In this document: in pieces, positions 19,560 to 27,056 of the stretch
Layout of the letters: the number at the start of each line of letters is the position of its first letter
How positions within the stretch are numbered: position 1 is the first letter of the stretch
Assembly: GCA_026225395.1 (NCBI GenBank)
Contig: JAMFSR010000002.1
Location: 1-64,000 of the forward strand
DNA: 64,000 nucleotides
Reading direction: 5' to 3'
From: Granulicella sapmiensis
GTDB lineage: Bacteria; Acidobacteriota; Terriglobia; Terriglobales; Acidobacteriaceae
Position numbers and translations under genes: made by a program
Notes under the pieces: generated by a model
What the model saw: only the letters and a program-made list of their open reading frames with translations
Databases searched by the model: none
Told to the model about the DNA's origin: nothing

Positions 19560-20896
19560 TCAAAGCTCTTCATCTTCCCCGGATTCATCAATCCCTTCGC
19601 ATCGTTGCGGTACTTCGCCAGCAGCTGCACATTGTCCTCGCGATACCGCCCTCCACCTTCCACATGGTTCACATGCGGATTCGCCACACCCACACCATTC
19701 GCGCGGCAGAAGTCGATCATCTCATTCAGCCGTTCTTCCGTCGTAAACCTCACCACCGGAATCGCCGCAGGGAAGACCACACCCGCGCCGTTCTTCATCC
19801 ACTCCACATGATGCTGAAAGTCCTCGCCAAACTCCGCCTTCAACAACGCCATCTGCTCTCTCGCCCGCACCGCATCAAACCCACACTGCAGATATGTATA
19901 AGCCGCATCCGCCTTCATCGCCCACAGCGTCGTATGGTTCCACGTGTAATCCGAAAGCAGCGGCGACGACCGCAGCCCCACATACTGCGCCGCATACGTC
20001 ACAACGCCACCCAACGCAACAGCCGCAGAGACAAGCGCCTCACGCTGCGCCTCCGCCACCATCACAAACACCAGCGCCTGCCCCTCGCGCACCAGCATCT
20101 TCACGGGCGCAAAGAACGAAGGCACCGGCCACTCGAACACCGTCACCAGCCTCTTGGTCCACGCAGCATCCTTCGCAACACCCTCGCTGAAATCAAACGC
20201 CGCCTCAAACGTAGCGAACGCCACCGCAACCTGCGCCCACGCGACCGCCGGCGTCAGCGCCAGCCAAACCTTCGTGATCACGCCATTCGTTCCCCACGAG
20301 TGCATGATCTCGTGTACGGCTTCGCCTTCATGCAGCACCACACGCGGCTCCGCTTCCATCGTCACCACTTCAATCGCGCGCACCGTCTGGAAGTCCCGCA
20401 GCCCGCCATGCGCCACCGACCCCACACCACCCGAGCCACCCCCCAGAAACCCACCCACGCTCGCCTTCGCTACCGTCGACGGATAACAGCGCAGTTCCCA
20501 CCCCACCTCACGCGCCGCGTTCTCGAGCGCCCCCAGCTTCACCCCCGGCTCACAAACCGCGACGCCATCATCCGTAATCTCCAGCAAGCGATCCATCCGC
20601 TGCAAGTCCAGCACTACGCCCCCAGCGAGCGGCACCGCCTGCCCGTAGTTTCCCGTGCCGGCGCCGCGCACCGTCACCGGAACATCCTGCGCATAGCAGT
20701 AACGCATCACCGCGCAAATCTCATCCACACCCACCGGCTGCACCACCACATCCGCTCGCTTGCCATCGAGCAGCGGCCGCAACACCGGCGAGTACCAATA
20801 GAAGTCCCGCGACAATCGCTCCACCACCTGCGGTTGCGTCAGCACGCGAGCCTCATCGCCCAACACTCCCAGCAGATCGTCCGCCAGCGCACTCAT
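19532..20896 (-). CDS. FAD-binding oxidase, PCMH/GlcD type
   Basis: Flavoprotein of 454 residues with an FAD-binding type 4 (PCMH) domain: VQPVGVDEICAVMRYC, VRGAGTGNYGQAVPLAGGVV and ASVGGFLGGGSGGVGSVAHG. The C-terminus ends with NPGKMKSFEKQ, the usual family ending. The family includes glycolate/lactate dehydrogenases and amine oxidases such as cytokinin dehydrogenase. No covalent-FAD histidine was identified. ATG at 20896 overlaps the deaminase stop by four bases (ATGA), so oxidase and deaminase are made together. The substrate is unknown. Confidence 0.88.
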   Translation of the reverse strand: MSALADDLLGVLGDEARVLTQPQVVERLSRDFYWYSPVLRPLLDGKRADVVVQPVGVDEICAVMRYCYAQDVPVTVRGAGTGNYGQAVPLAGGVVLDLQRMDRLLEITDDGVAVCEPGVKLGALENAAREVGWELRCYPSTVAKASVGGFLGGGSGGVGSVAHGGLRDFQTVRAIEVVTMEAEPRVVLHEGEAVHEIMHSWGTNGVITKVWLALTPAVAWAQVAVAFATFEAAFDFSEGVAKDAAWTKRLVTVFEWPVPSFFAPVKMLVREGQALVFVMVAEAQREALVSAAVALGGVVTYAAQYVGLRSSPLLSDYTWNHTTLWAMKADAAYTYLQCGFDAVRAREQMALLKAEFGEDFQHHVEWMKNGAGVVFPAAIPVVRFTTEERLNEMIDFCRANGVGVANPHVNHVEGGGRYREDNVQLLAKYRNDAKGLMNPGKMKSFEKQSVEDRA

Positions 20897-21447
20897 CGCT
20901 TCGTACTCCACGTCTTGAAAGCCCGCTGCATGTTCGGGTGCGTAAACAGCGCCACGCACGCAGCCTGTTCCACCGGCCCATCGACAACACACGTCATGTC
21001 CGACCGCGCCGCAACCTCCGTCGCCGGAATCTGTATCTGCCTGCAGAACCTATTCGCATCGGCAATCGTCGCGCCGTACACCACGCGATCCAGCCCAGCC
21101 CACAGCGCGCACGCCATGCACATCGGGCAGGGCTCACACGTCGTATAGAGCGTATAACCCGCCAGCGAAAATCCTTCGAGCTTCCTGCACGCCAGCCGGA
21201 TGCACCGCACCTCCGCATGCGAGCTCGGATCATGCTCCGGCGCGACAGCATTGTGCGCACGCATCAGCATCTCGCCGGTGCGCGTATTCAGAATCTCCGC
21301 GCCAAACGGCACAGGGCTCGCCGTCTCCAGCGTCAGCGCCGTCCACTCCGCCAGCAGCACCATTCGCTCTCCATCGAGCACGGCCTGGGCGGCGCGAGAT
21401 AAAGCTTCCTGTCGGCGTTCGCTCGCATTCAAAGTTGAACCTTGCAC
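20893..21447 (-). CDS. Cytoplasmic nucleoside/guanine-type deaminase
   Basis: Zinc-dependent CDA-fold deaminase of 184 residues. The active site is complete: HAE (77-79) and CEPCPMC with zinc cysteines 107 and 110. The context DPSSHAEVRCIRLAC plus GYTLYTTCEPCPMCM resembles the GuaD/TadA branch that deaminates guanine or related amino-heterocycles. It begins with GTG after AAAGG. It is a paralogue of the next gene upstream (21572-22213), sharing long stretches such as WAGLDRVVYGATI. It has no signal peptide. Confidence 0.9.
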   Translation of the reverse strand: MQGSTLNASERRQEALSRAAQAVLDGERMVLLAEWTALTLETASPVPFGAEILNTRTGEMLMRAHNAVAPEHDPSSHAEVRCIRLACRKLEGFSLAGYTLYTTCEPCPMCMACALWAGLDRVVYGATIADANRFCRQIQIPATEVAARSDMTCVVDGPVEQAACVALFTHPNMQRAFKTWSTKR

Positions 21448-21474
21448 GGCAGCCTTTCGTCTTTTTCGGATTGG

Positions 21475-21571
21475 CGTGGAGCTTCAGCCCCACGAATCAA
21501 GGTCCCAAACCCAACGGGCTTTAGCCCCGGGCCTCCGCTATTAAGCCACATCCAGCTAAGCCACATCCAGC
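21475..21571. repeat. Intergenic repeats between the two deaminase genes
   Basis: Contains two similar GCTTCAGCCCC / GCTTTAGCCCC units (about 21481-21538), then two perfect tandem copies of the 15-mer TAAGCCACATCCAGC at 21542-21556 and 21557-21571, immediately after the stop codon of the upstream deaminase gene. Confidence 0.8.
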
Positions 21572-22213
21572 TTACGAAGCCTTCCGCTTCGCCCGCGCCG
21601 CCAGCAACTTCGGATCGCTAAACAGCGCCGCGCACCGCTCACGATCCACCGGCCCATCCACCACACAGGCACCCTTCCAATGCGCCTTCACATCCGCGGA
21701 GTAGATCATGATCTGATTCCCAAACTTCGCCGCATCGTCGATCGTCGCGCCATACACCACGCGGTCCAACCCGGCCCACAGGCAGCACGCCATGCACATC
21801 GGACAAGGCTCGCACGTCGTATACAGCGTGTACCCCTTCAGCGAAGGCTTCTCCAGCTTCGCGCACGCCAGCCGTATCGTCACGATCTCCCCATGCGCGC
21901 TCGGGTCATGCTGCGCGCCTACAGCATTCAGCGCGCGCATCAACTCTTCGCCGCTCGTGGTATCGAAGATCGCCGCCCCATACACCGTCGGATGCGGCGT
22001 ATCGAAGCTCAACGCCGTCCAATCCGCCAGCGACCGCATCCTCGCCGCATCCACACTCGTCCCCGCCGCAGTCGGAGCAGCCAGCGCGCGTTGCGCCTCT
22101 GCCAGCATCGGCGCGGTCGCTATCAGCGATGCAGTCCTTAGAAAGGCGCGACGCGACCGGGGACGCGCCATTGCCATCGCTTCAGAGTCTAAGTTCGAGC
22201 CTTCCAACGTCAC
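21572..22213 (-). CDS. Tat-exported guanine-type deaminase
   Basis: A 213-residue paralogue of the neighbouring deaminase with a twin-arginine signal: SRRAFLRTASLIATAPMLAEA (RR at 21-22) followed by an Ala-rich cleavage region. The catalytic residues are kept as HGE (107-109) and CEPCPMC (137, 140). GTG at 22213 is favoured because TTGGAGG lies just upstream. Export of a folded zinc deaminase to the periplasm is unusual and suggests the substrate is deaminated before uptake through the ABC system. It is the first gene of the minus-strand operon and is divergent from the binding protein. Confidence 0.88.
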   Translation of the reverse strand: MTLEGSNLDSEAMAMARPRSRRAFLRTASLIATAPMLAEAQRALAAPTAAGTSVDAARMRSLADWTALSFDTPHPTVYGAAIFDTTSGEELMRALNAVGAQHDPSAHGEIVTIRLACAKLEKPSLKGYTLYTTCEPCPMCMACCLWAGLDRVVYGATIDDAAKFGNQIMIYSADVKAHWKGACVVDGPVDRERCAALFSDPKLLAARAKRKAS

Positions 22214-22320
22214 CGTTCGCCTCCAATAGGTTGCGGGGTCTTGCCTGCAAGGGATGTCGCGAGAATATCAGGCTGCGGAAGAGAAGCAGAAAACCCCGTG
22301 CGGAATGCTACGCTGCACCC

Positions 22321-23322
22321 ATGAGGCATTCACGCGTCGCCCAGCTTGTCGTCCAGCAACTCGCCCTCGCCCTCACCTTTCTGTTTGCCCTGTCCTCGCT
22401 CGCCGGCTGCCACTCAACTCCCTCCGCCAGCGGCCTCACCACCGTTAAGTTGCAGACCGACTGGTACCCACAGCCCGAGCATGGCGGCTTCTACACAGCC
22501 CAGCTCAAGGGGTATTACAAAGCCGAGGGCCTCGACGTGCAAATCGTTCCCGGCGGCCCCTACGTCACCGGCGAAGGCCTCGTCGCCAGCAACGCCGTGC
22601 AATTCGGCATGAACTCCTCGGATCACGTCCTCGAAGCCATAGCCAACTCCGGCATCCCCATCGTCGCCGTCGGCGCCACCATGCAGCACGACCCGCAAGG
22701 CATCCTCCTGCATGCCTCCTCACCCATCCACACCTGGACCGACCTCGACGGCCACACCATCGCCGTCAAACCCGGCTCCACCTGGTGGGAGTTCATCCGC
22801 CGCAAGTTCCGCCTCGACCACGTCCACGAAATCCCCGCCACCTACTCCGTCGCCAACTTCCTCCAGGACCCCACCTACATCCAGCAGGGCTTCGTCACCT
22901 CCGAACCCTTCTTCGCGCAAAAAGCCGGCGTCCCCACCCGCATGCTTCTCAACCGCGACGCCGGCTACGATCCCTACCGCGTCTTCTACACCTCGCAGTC
23001 TTACGCCGCCGAGCACCCTGACGTCGTCGCAAAGTTCGTCCGCGCCAGCATCCGCGGCTGGACCGACTACCTCGCTGACCCCACCGCCACCAACGCCCTC
23101 CTCCAAAAACTAAACCCCGCCCTCAACCCCGACGCGATGAACTTCAGCTACCAGGCCCTCAAATCCGGCAACTACATCACCGGCGACGACCCCACCAGCC
23201 CCCAAACCGGCCAGTTCTCGCCCGCCCGCTGGTCCACCATGTACCAGCAGCTCCTCGACCTAAAAGTAATCCAGAAACCCATCGACCCCACCACCGCCTA
23301 CACCACAAAGTTCCTCAAGTAG
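22321..23322 (+). CDS. ABC transporter substrate-binding lipoprotein (NMT1/THI5-like)
   Basis: Exported solute-binding protein of 333 residues. A lipoprotein signal ends in LAGC. The mature part opens with VKLQTDWYPQPEHGGFYTAQ followed by LKGYYKAEGLDV, the NMT1/THI5 block shared by ThiY and SsuA-type proteins that bind pyrimidines, sulfonates or nitriles. It is divergently transcribed from the deaminase operon that carries the matching permease and ATPase but no binding protein, so it probably completes that transporter. About 107 bases separate the two starts and must hold both promoters. Confidence 0.9.
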   Translation: MRHSRVAQLVVQQLALALTFLFALSSLAGCHSTPSASGLTTVKLQTDWYPQPEHGGFYTAQLKGYYKAEGLDVQIVPGGPYVTGEGLVASNAVQFGMNSSDHVLEAIANSGIPIVAVGATMQHDPQGILLHASSPIHTWTDLDGHTIAVKPGSTWWEFIRRKFRLDHVHEIPATYSVANFLQDPTYIQQGFVTSEPFFAQKAGVPTRMLLNRDAGYDPYRVFYTSQSYAAEHPDVVAKFVRASIRGWTDYLADPTATNALLQKLNPALNPDAMNFSYQALKSGNYITGDDPTSPQTGQFSPARWSTMYQQLLDLKVIQKPIDPTTAYTTKFLK

Positions 23323-23545
23323 CTGCTGTTGCTGTGCTCTTGCAGTTGCTGTTGCTGTTGCCCTCGTTTTTTCTTTCTTTCCATTCCGAGCAACGCGAGG
23401 AACCTGCTTCCTCCCGTTTCTTGCTCTTGCTCTTTTAAACTCGCCACACACCTTCGCGTACTTCATTCGCGCACCTTTACCTTCAAAGCCCACACGCGTA
23501 ACCAAAACACCAAATCAAAATCAAGGAGTGCGAAAATAGAAGCAG
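23323..23545. other. Intergenic, GCTGTT-rich microsatellite
   Basis: The first 40 bases after the lipoprotein stop are imperfect GCTGTT/GTTGCT repeats, followed by a pyrimidine-rich run. No gene, RNA or terminator stem could be supported in the rest. Confidence 0.5.
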
Positions 23546-24445
23546 ATGAAACCCCGCATCGCCATCCCGGTCCCCACCTCCACGGACATCCCCTACAACG
23601 ACCGCTCCTGGCCTGCCTACGCCGCAGCCGTCTCCGCCTCCGGCGGCGAGCCCATCAAGCTCGACCTCACCGCAACCCCGGCGGAAATCCTCGCCCTCGC
23701 CCGCTCCTGCCAGGGCGTCTGCCTTCCCGGCAGCCCGGCCGACGTCGACCCTTCCCGCTACGGCGCCGAGCTCGATCCCGCGACCAGCCCCGCCGACCCG
23801 GCCCGTGAAGCAGCCGACAATATCCTCCTCGAAGACGCCGCCGACCACGCCAAGCCCGTCCTCGGCATCTGCTTCGGCGTGCAATCGCTCAACGTCTGGC
23901 GCGGTGGCTCACTCATCCAGGACCTCACGCCCATGCCCGTGAACCACAGCGCCGGCAGCAAGGTCGCCATCGCCCATACAGCGCTGGTGGCTGAAAACAC
24001 GCTGCTCGCCTCGCTGGTCCAGCCAGGCGAAGCCACGGAAACCGACGGCTTCCTCCGCCTTCCCGTAAACACCAGCCATCATCAGTCGGTAGCCGCACCC
24101 GGCGACGGACTCCGCATCGTCGCCCGCAGCCCGGAAGACGGCGTCATCGAAGCCGTAGAAAACGACCCCGACTGGAAGCCCTCACAATCTGAGGACACCC
24201 ACAAGCCCCAGTTCCTCCTCGGCGTCCAGTGGCACCCCGAGCGCAGCTTCGACATCAGCGCCACCTCCCGCAACCTGTTCGCCCGCCTCGTCGCCGAGGC
24301 CGCCAAAATCCCCACAAACCCGGGTGGCCCATCCTTTGCGCCTTTTGCAAAGGGTGGGGTATCGGGCGAAGCCCGACCGCTCTCCCCCAGCGACGCCCCA
24401 GCCTCCTTCGACGCAGAACCATCCCTTGCGAACCAAATCAGCTAA
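23546..24445 (+). CDS. PuuD-like class I glutamine amidotransferase (gamma-glutamyl-GABA hydrolase family)
   Basis: Peptidase C26-type hydrolase. The core (about 1-255) shows GVCLPGSPADVDPSRYG, the nucleophile elbow VLGICFGVQSLNVWRGG with its catalytic Cys, SHHQSV, and the His/Glu pair in GVQWHPERSF. The product is 299 residues. The last 45, from about residue 256 (NPGGPSFAPFAKGGVSGEAR), lie in and after a hairpin repeat at 24321-24358 and look like a recent extension rather than part of the fold. It may hydrolyse gamma-glutamyl amides. It is followed 11 bases later by rsmG. Confidence 0.87.
   Translation: MKPRIAIPVPTSTDIPYNDRSWPAYAAAVSASGGEPIKLDLTATPAEILALARSCQGVCLPGSPADVDPSRYGAELDPATSPADPAREAADNILLEDAADHAKPVLGICFGVQSLNVWRGGSLIQDLTPMPVNHSAGSKVAIAHTALVAENTLLASLVQPGEATETDGFLRLPVNTSHHQSVAAPGDGLRIVARSPEDGVIEAVENDPDWKPSQSEDTHKPQFLLGVQWHPERSFDISATSRNLFARLVAEAAKIPTNPGGPSFAPFAKGGVSGEARPLSPSDAPASFDAEPSLANQIS
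24321..24358. repeat. Hairpin repeat with CGGGTGG flank, copy 2 (inside CDS)
   Basis: CGGGTGG then a 12-bp stem (24328-24339 with 24347-24358), one T-G wobble at the fifth pair, and a pyrimidine-rich loop GCCTTTT. Compared with copy 1 (14524-14563) the inner stem differs on both arms with pairing preserved. It lies in frame within the PuuD-like gene. Confidence 0.8.
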
Positions 24446-24456
24446 TACCTACCCAG

Positions 24457-25110
24457 ATGCCCCCACTCCCAGCCAGCCGCATCGCCGAGCTCCTCCAGCC
24501 CTTCCTGGAAAACGGAACCATCCCCAACGAACACAGCCAACTAATTGATATAAATAGTCTTACGTCGAAATTAGAAGACTTCCTCGATCTCCTCGTCCGC
24601 TGGAACGCCCGCACCAACCTCACTTCCATCCGCGAGCCGGAGGCCATGGTCACCCGCCACTTCGGCGAGAGCCTCTTCGCCGCACGAGCCGTCAGCCCAC
24701 GGCTCAAACCGGGCGCAACCCTACTGGATTTTGGCTCCGGCGCCGGCTTCCCCGGCCTTCCCATCCAGCTGTACCGTCCCGACCTTCAGGTCACGCTGGC
24801 CGAGTCACAGGGCAAGAAAGCATCCTTCCTCCGGGAAGCGATCCGCACCCTCGGCCTGAACACCGAAGTCTGGTCAGCAAGGGTAGAAGCCATGCCAACG
24901 GGCAAAATATTCGACTGCGTGACCCTCCGAGCCGTCGACAACATGGAAGCCGCCCTACCGGCAGCGATCAACCGCGCATCCACCCCCGGCTGGATCGCCA
25001 TCCTGGCCGGCTCCGAACCAACAATCCCCCAGCGATCAAATAGCCAAGCCCCTGAAAAGCTAGCTCTCCCCGGCAGCGACCACACCTATCTCTACCTCTA
25101 CGCCACCTAA
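24457..25110 (+). CDS. rsmG: 16S rRNA (guanine-527-N7)-methyltransferase
   Basis: SAM-dependent methyltransferase of 217 residues that modifies G527 of 16S rRNA. Evidence: NLTSIREPEAMVTRHFGESL, then motif I LLDFGSGAGFPGLPI, VTLAESQGKKASFLREA and the VTLRAVDNMEAAL block. The ATG at 24457 gives the normal family length; the frame continues upstream only through the previous gene. As in many bacteria it precedes the parABS locus near the origin. Confidence 0.95.
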   Translation: MPPLPASRIAELLQPFLENGTIPNEHSQLIDINSLTSKLEDFLDLLVRWNARTNLTSIREPEAMVTRHFGESLFAARAVSPRLKPGATLLDFGSGAGFPGLPIQLYRPDLQVTLAESQGKKASFLREAIRTLGLNTEVWSARVEAMPTGKIFDCVTLRAVDNMEAALPAAINRASTPGWIAILAGSEPTIPQRSNSQAPEKLALPGSDHTYLYLYAT

Positions 25111-25128
25111 CCCCCAAGGCACCCCGAA

Positions 25129-25144
25129 TGTTCCACGTGGAACA
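25129..25144. promoter_or_regulatory. parS site 1
   Basis: TGTTCCACGTGGAACA, a perfect 16-bp palindrome matching the ParB-binding consensus with one symmetric change. It is 18 bases after rsmG. Confidence 0.93.
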
Positions 25145-25200
25145 TTGTCCGTCTCGTGACGTATCACTTCCCAATCCCCAATCCCCCCAATCCCCCAAAA

Positions 25201-25216
25201 TGTTCCACGTGGAGCA
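25201..25216. promoter_or_regulatory. parS site 2 (one mismatch)
   Basis: TGTTCCACGTGGAGCA, one base off the perfect palindrome of the other three sites, 72 bases after site 1. Confidence 0.85.
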
Positions 25217-25268
25217 TTATCTCTTTCTGCGGCCTAACGAAGAGACTAGAATTGCCGATAACAAAGCC

Positions 25269-25925
25269 GTGCACAATTTAACCTCACTCCGGACCCGCGG
25301 TCTGCTTCTCGCGTTCGCCTTTTTGCCTGTCGCCGCCAGCGCACTTCCTGTGCGCGCCAGCGATGTTCTGCGCCATTGCGGCCCACCTACAGCAGAAGGT
25401 ATCCGCGTCAGCGAGGTCACGGGAGGCATGGAACGCGATCTCTGGTACGGCGACAATATTCTGCACTTTGAGGCCACCGAGGGCGACTGGGAGTTCTCCT
25501 CCGCATGGAAAGGCCATCTCCCCATCTCGGGCCGCGCGCTGGCTGTTGCTATGCCATGCCTTCGCGAAGCCATCGACGAAGCAGCGGCAGTGCCAACGGG
25601 CCTCCACTTCGCCAAACTCGACCACGAATCGCGCCCCGAGGAACTGAGCCGTGGCCTGGGCATCCCCTTCTTCTGGCTGATCGCCGGTCTTACTGTAGTC
25701 CTGCTCTTCGTCGTCCTCGATCCCCTCATCAACCCGGAAACCCGGGAGAAACCTGCTCCACTCCCAGAAATAGAGCGCGCCTTTCGCCGCCCTGTCGTCA
25801 CCTGGCCCGTGATCGATCGCCGCAAAAAACACCGCCTCACCCCTCCAAACAACTCTGAGAGCCGAAATGTTCCACGTGGAACATTCGTTGTGAACATCCC
25901 TTCTGCGCAAACACTCCATCCCTAA
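25269..25925 (+). CDS. Hypothetical membrane-anchored protein between parS sites
   Basis: Not recognised. From a GTG at 25269 the product is about 218 residues. A signal-like N-terminus (LLLAFAFLPVAASALP) is followed by a soluble domain with single cysteines (LRHCGPP, AMPCLREA) and a membrane helix near residues 135-155 (FFWLIAGLTVVLLFVVLDPL), then a basic cytoplasmic tail. The frame is open from 25128, but earlier starts lie inside parS sites 1 and 2 and would give parS-encoded MFHVEH residues, so a later start is preferred; no good ribosome-binding site decides it. parS site 3 is inside the 3' part of the gene. Confidence 0.55.
   Translation: MHNLTSLRTRGLLLAFAFLPVAASALPVRASDVLRHCGPPTAEGIRVSEVTGGMERDLWYGDNILHFEATEGDWEFSSAWKGHLPISGRALAVAMPCLREAIDEAAAVPTGLHFAKLDHESRPEELSRGLGIPFFWLIAGLTVVLLFVVLDPLINPETREKPAPLPEIERAFRRPVVTWPVIDRRKKHRLTPPNNSESRNVPRGTFVVNIPSAQTLHP
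25868..25883. promoter_or_regulatory. parS site 3
   Basis: Perfect TGTTCCACGTGGAACA inside the end of the hypothetical membrane-protein gene, where it encodes residues including VPRGTF. Confidence 0.93.
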
Positions 25926-26022
25926 ACCGGTCGATCTCTAACCACGTTTGACCGTGAACTCACCGTAAACCTCCATAAAAATGCACCATAAAATCATGGT
26001 CGCAAACCCGTCGATGGGGGAA

Positions 26023-26038
26023 TGTTCCACGTGGAACA
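26023..26038. promoter_or_regulatory. parS site 4
   Basis: Perfect TGTTCCACGTGGAACA, 30 bases before the parA start, where ParB binding could also affect parA transcription. Confidence 0.93.
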
Positions 26039-26068
26039 TTCCCCCACACCATTCATTCTGCTACGCTG

Positions 26069-27016
26069 ATGGTCACCGCAATGGCTGACTTTCTTCCATC
26101 TTCGCCCCTGACAGAAACGACTTCCCCTAAGTCTCCCTCTAAAACGATCGCCGTGGTTAATCAGAAAGGTGGCGTGGGTAAAACCACCACAGCCACCAAT
26201 TTAGCGGCGGCGCTTGCGCTTGACGGCGTTAACACCCTGCTCATTGACGTCGATCCTCAGGCCAACACTACCGGCGGGCTTGGCCTTCCGCGCGACGAAG
26301 CGCGTATCTCGGTCTACGACGTAATGCTGGGCAACAACACCGCCGCCGAAGCCATATTGCCTACGGAGATCAAGAATCTCAGTCTGCTGCCCGGTTCCAA
26401 GAACATGATCGGCGCCAACCTGGAGCTGGTTACCGCGGAGCGCCGCGAATTTCGTCTTCGCGAGGCCCTTGAGCCCATCCGCAAAGAGTATGACTTCATC
26501 CTGCTGGACTGCCCGCCGGCGCTCGATCTGCTTACGCTGAACAGTCTCGTGGCGGCCGATGGCCTGCTCGTTCCTATGCAGGCGGAGTACTTTGCGCTCG
26601 AAGGTATTTCTGAGTTGATGAGTACGCTTGACCGCGTCGCTGCCGCTTTCAATCCGGAACTCAAGCTCGAAGGTGTGCTGCTCACCATGTTCGACGACCG
26701 CACCATTCTTTCGCAGCAGGTGCGCGCCAATTTGCAGGAGTTCTTCTCGGAGAAGCTGTTTACTACTGTGATTCCCCGGAATATCCGCCTGGCTGAAGCT
26801 CCAAGTCACGGTAAGCCCTGTGTTGTGTACGACCCGCGCAGCCGCGGCGCAGAAGCTTACTTTGAGCTCGCGCATGAGCTTCTGCATCGCAATGGAATGC
26901 GCCCGGCTATACGACCCCGGAAGCGCTTGATCGTTGACCCGATTCCGCCGCACCGCGAGATCATCTCCACGCCGGAACCGAAGAAAAAGTCCAGGATCTG
27001 GCCTTTCGGCGGCTAA
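26069..27016 (+). CDS. parA: Chromosome-partitioning ATPase ParA (Soj)
   Basis: Walker-type ATPase of 315 residues that moves ParB-parS complexes over the nucleoid. Deviant Walker A is NQKGGVGKTTTATNLAAALA with the signature lysine, followed by LLIDVDPQANTT (A') and FILLDCPPALDLLTLN (Walker B). It ends in a basic tail (KKKSRIWPFGG). Translation may start at 26069 or at an in-frame ATG four codons later. It is in the standard rsmG-parA-parB order with parS sites just upstream. Confidence 0.97.
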   Translation: MVTAMADFLPSSPLTETTSPKSPSKTIAVVNQKGGVGKTTTATNLAAALALDGVNTLLIDVDPQANTTGGLGLPRDEARISVYDVMLGNNTAAEAILPTEIKNLSLLPGSKNMIGANLELVTAERREFRLREALEPIRKEYDFILLDCPPALDLLTLNSLVAADGLLVPMQAEYFALEGISELMSTLDRVAAAFNPELKLEGVLLTMFDDRTILSQQVRANLQEFFSEKLFTTVIPRNIRLAEAPSHGKPCVVYDPRSRGAEAYFELAHELLHRNGMRPAIRPRKRLIVDPIPPHREIISTPEPKKKSRIWPFGG

Positions 27017-27056
27017 TACCGCTTTCTCTACTTCCCTTTTTAGATCGGAATAAGCA

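Noticed and set aside
17609-21148. Plus-strand open frame of 1179 codons, Arg/His/Pro-rich
   Set aside because: It lies antisense to five genes of the minus-strand operon whose proteins have clear motifs and coupled starts. Its composition is that of a high-GC shadow frame.
23327-23365. GCTGTT-rich stretch as CRISPR or coding repeat
   Set aside because: Repeat unit is six bases without spacers; a simple microsatellite.
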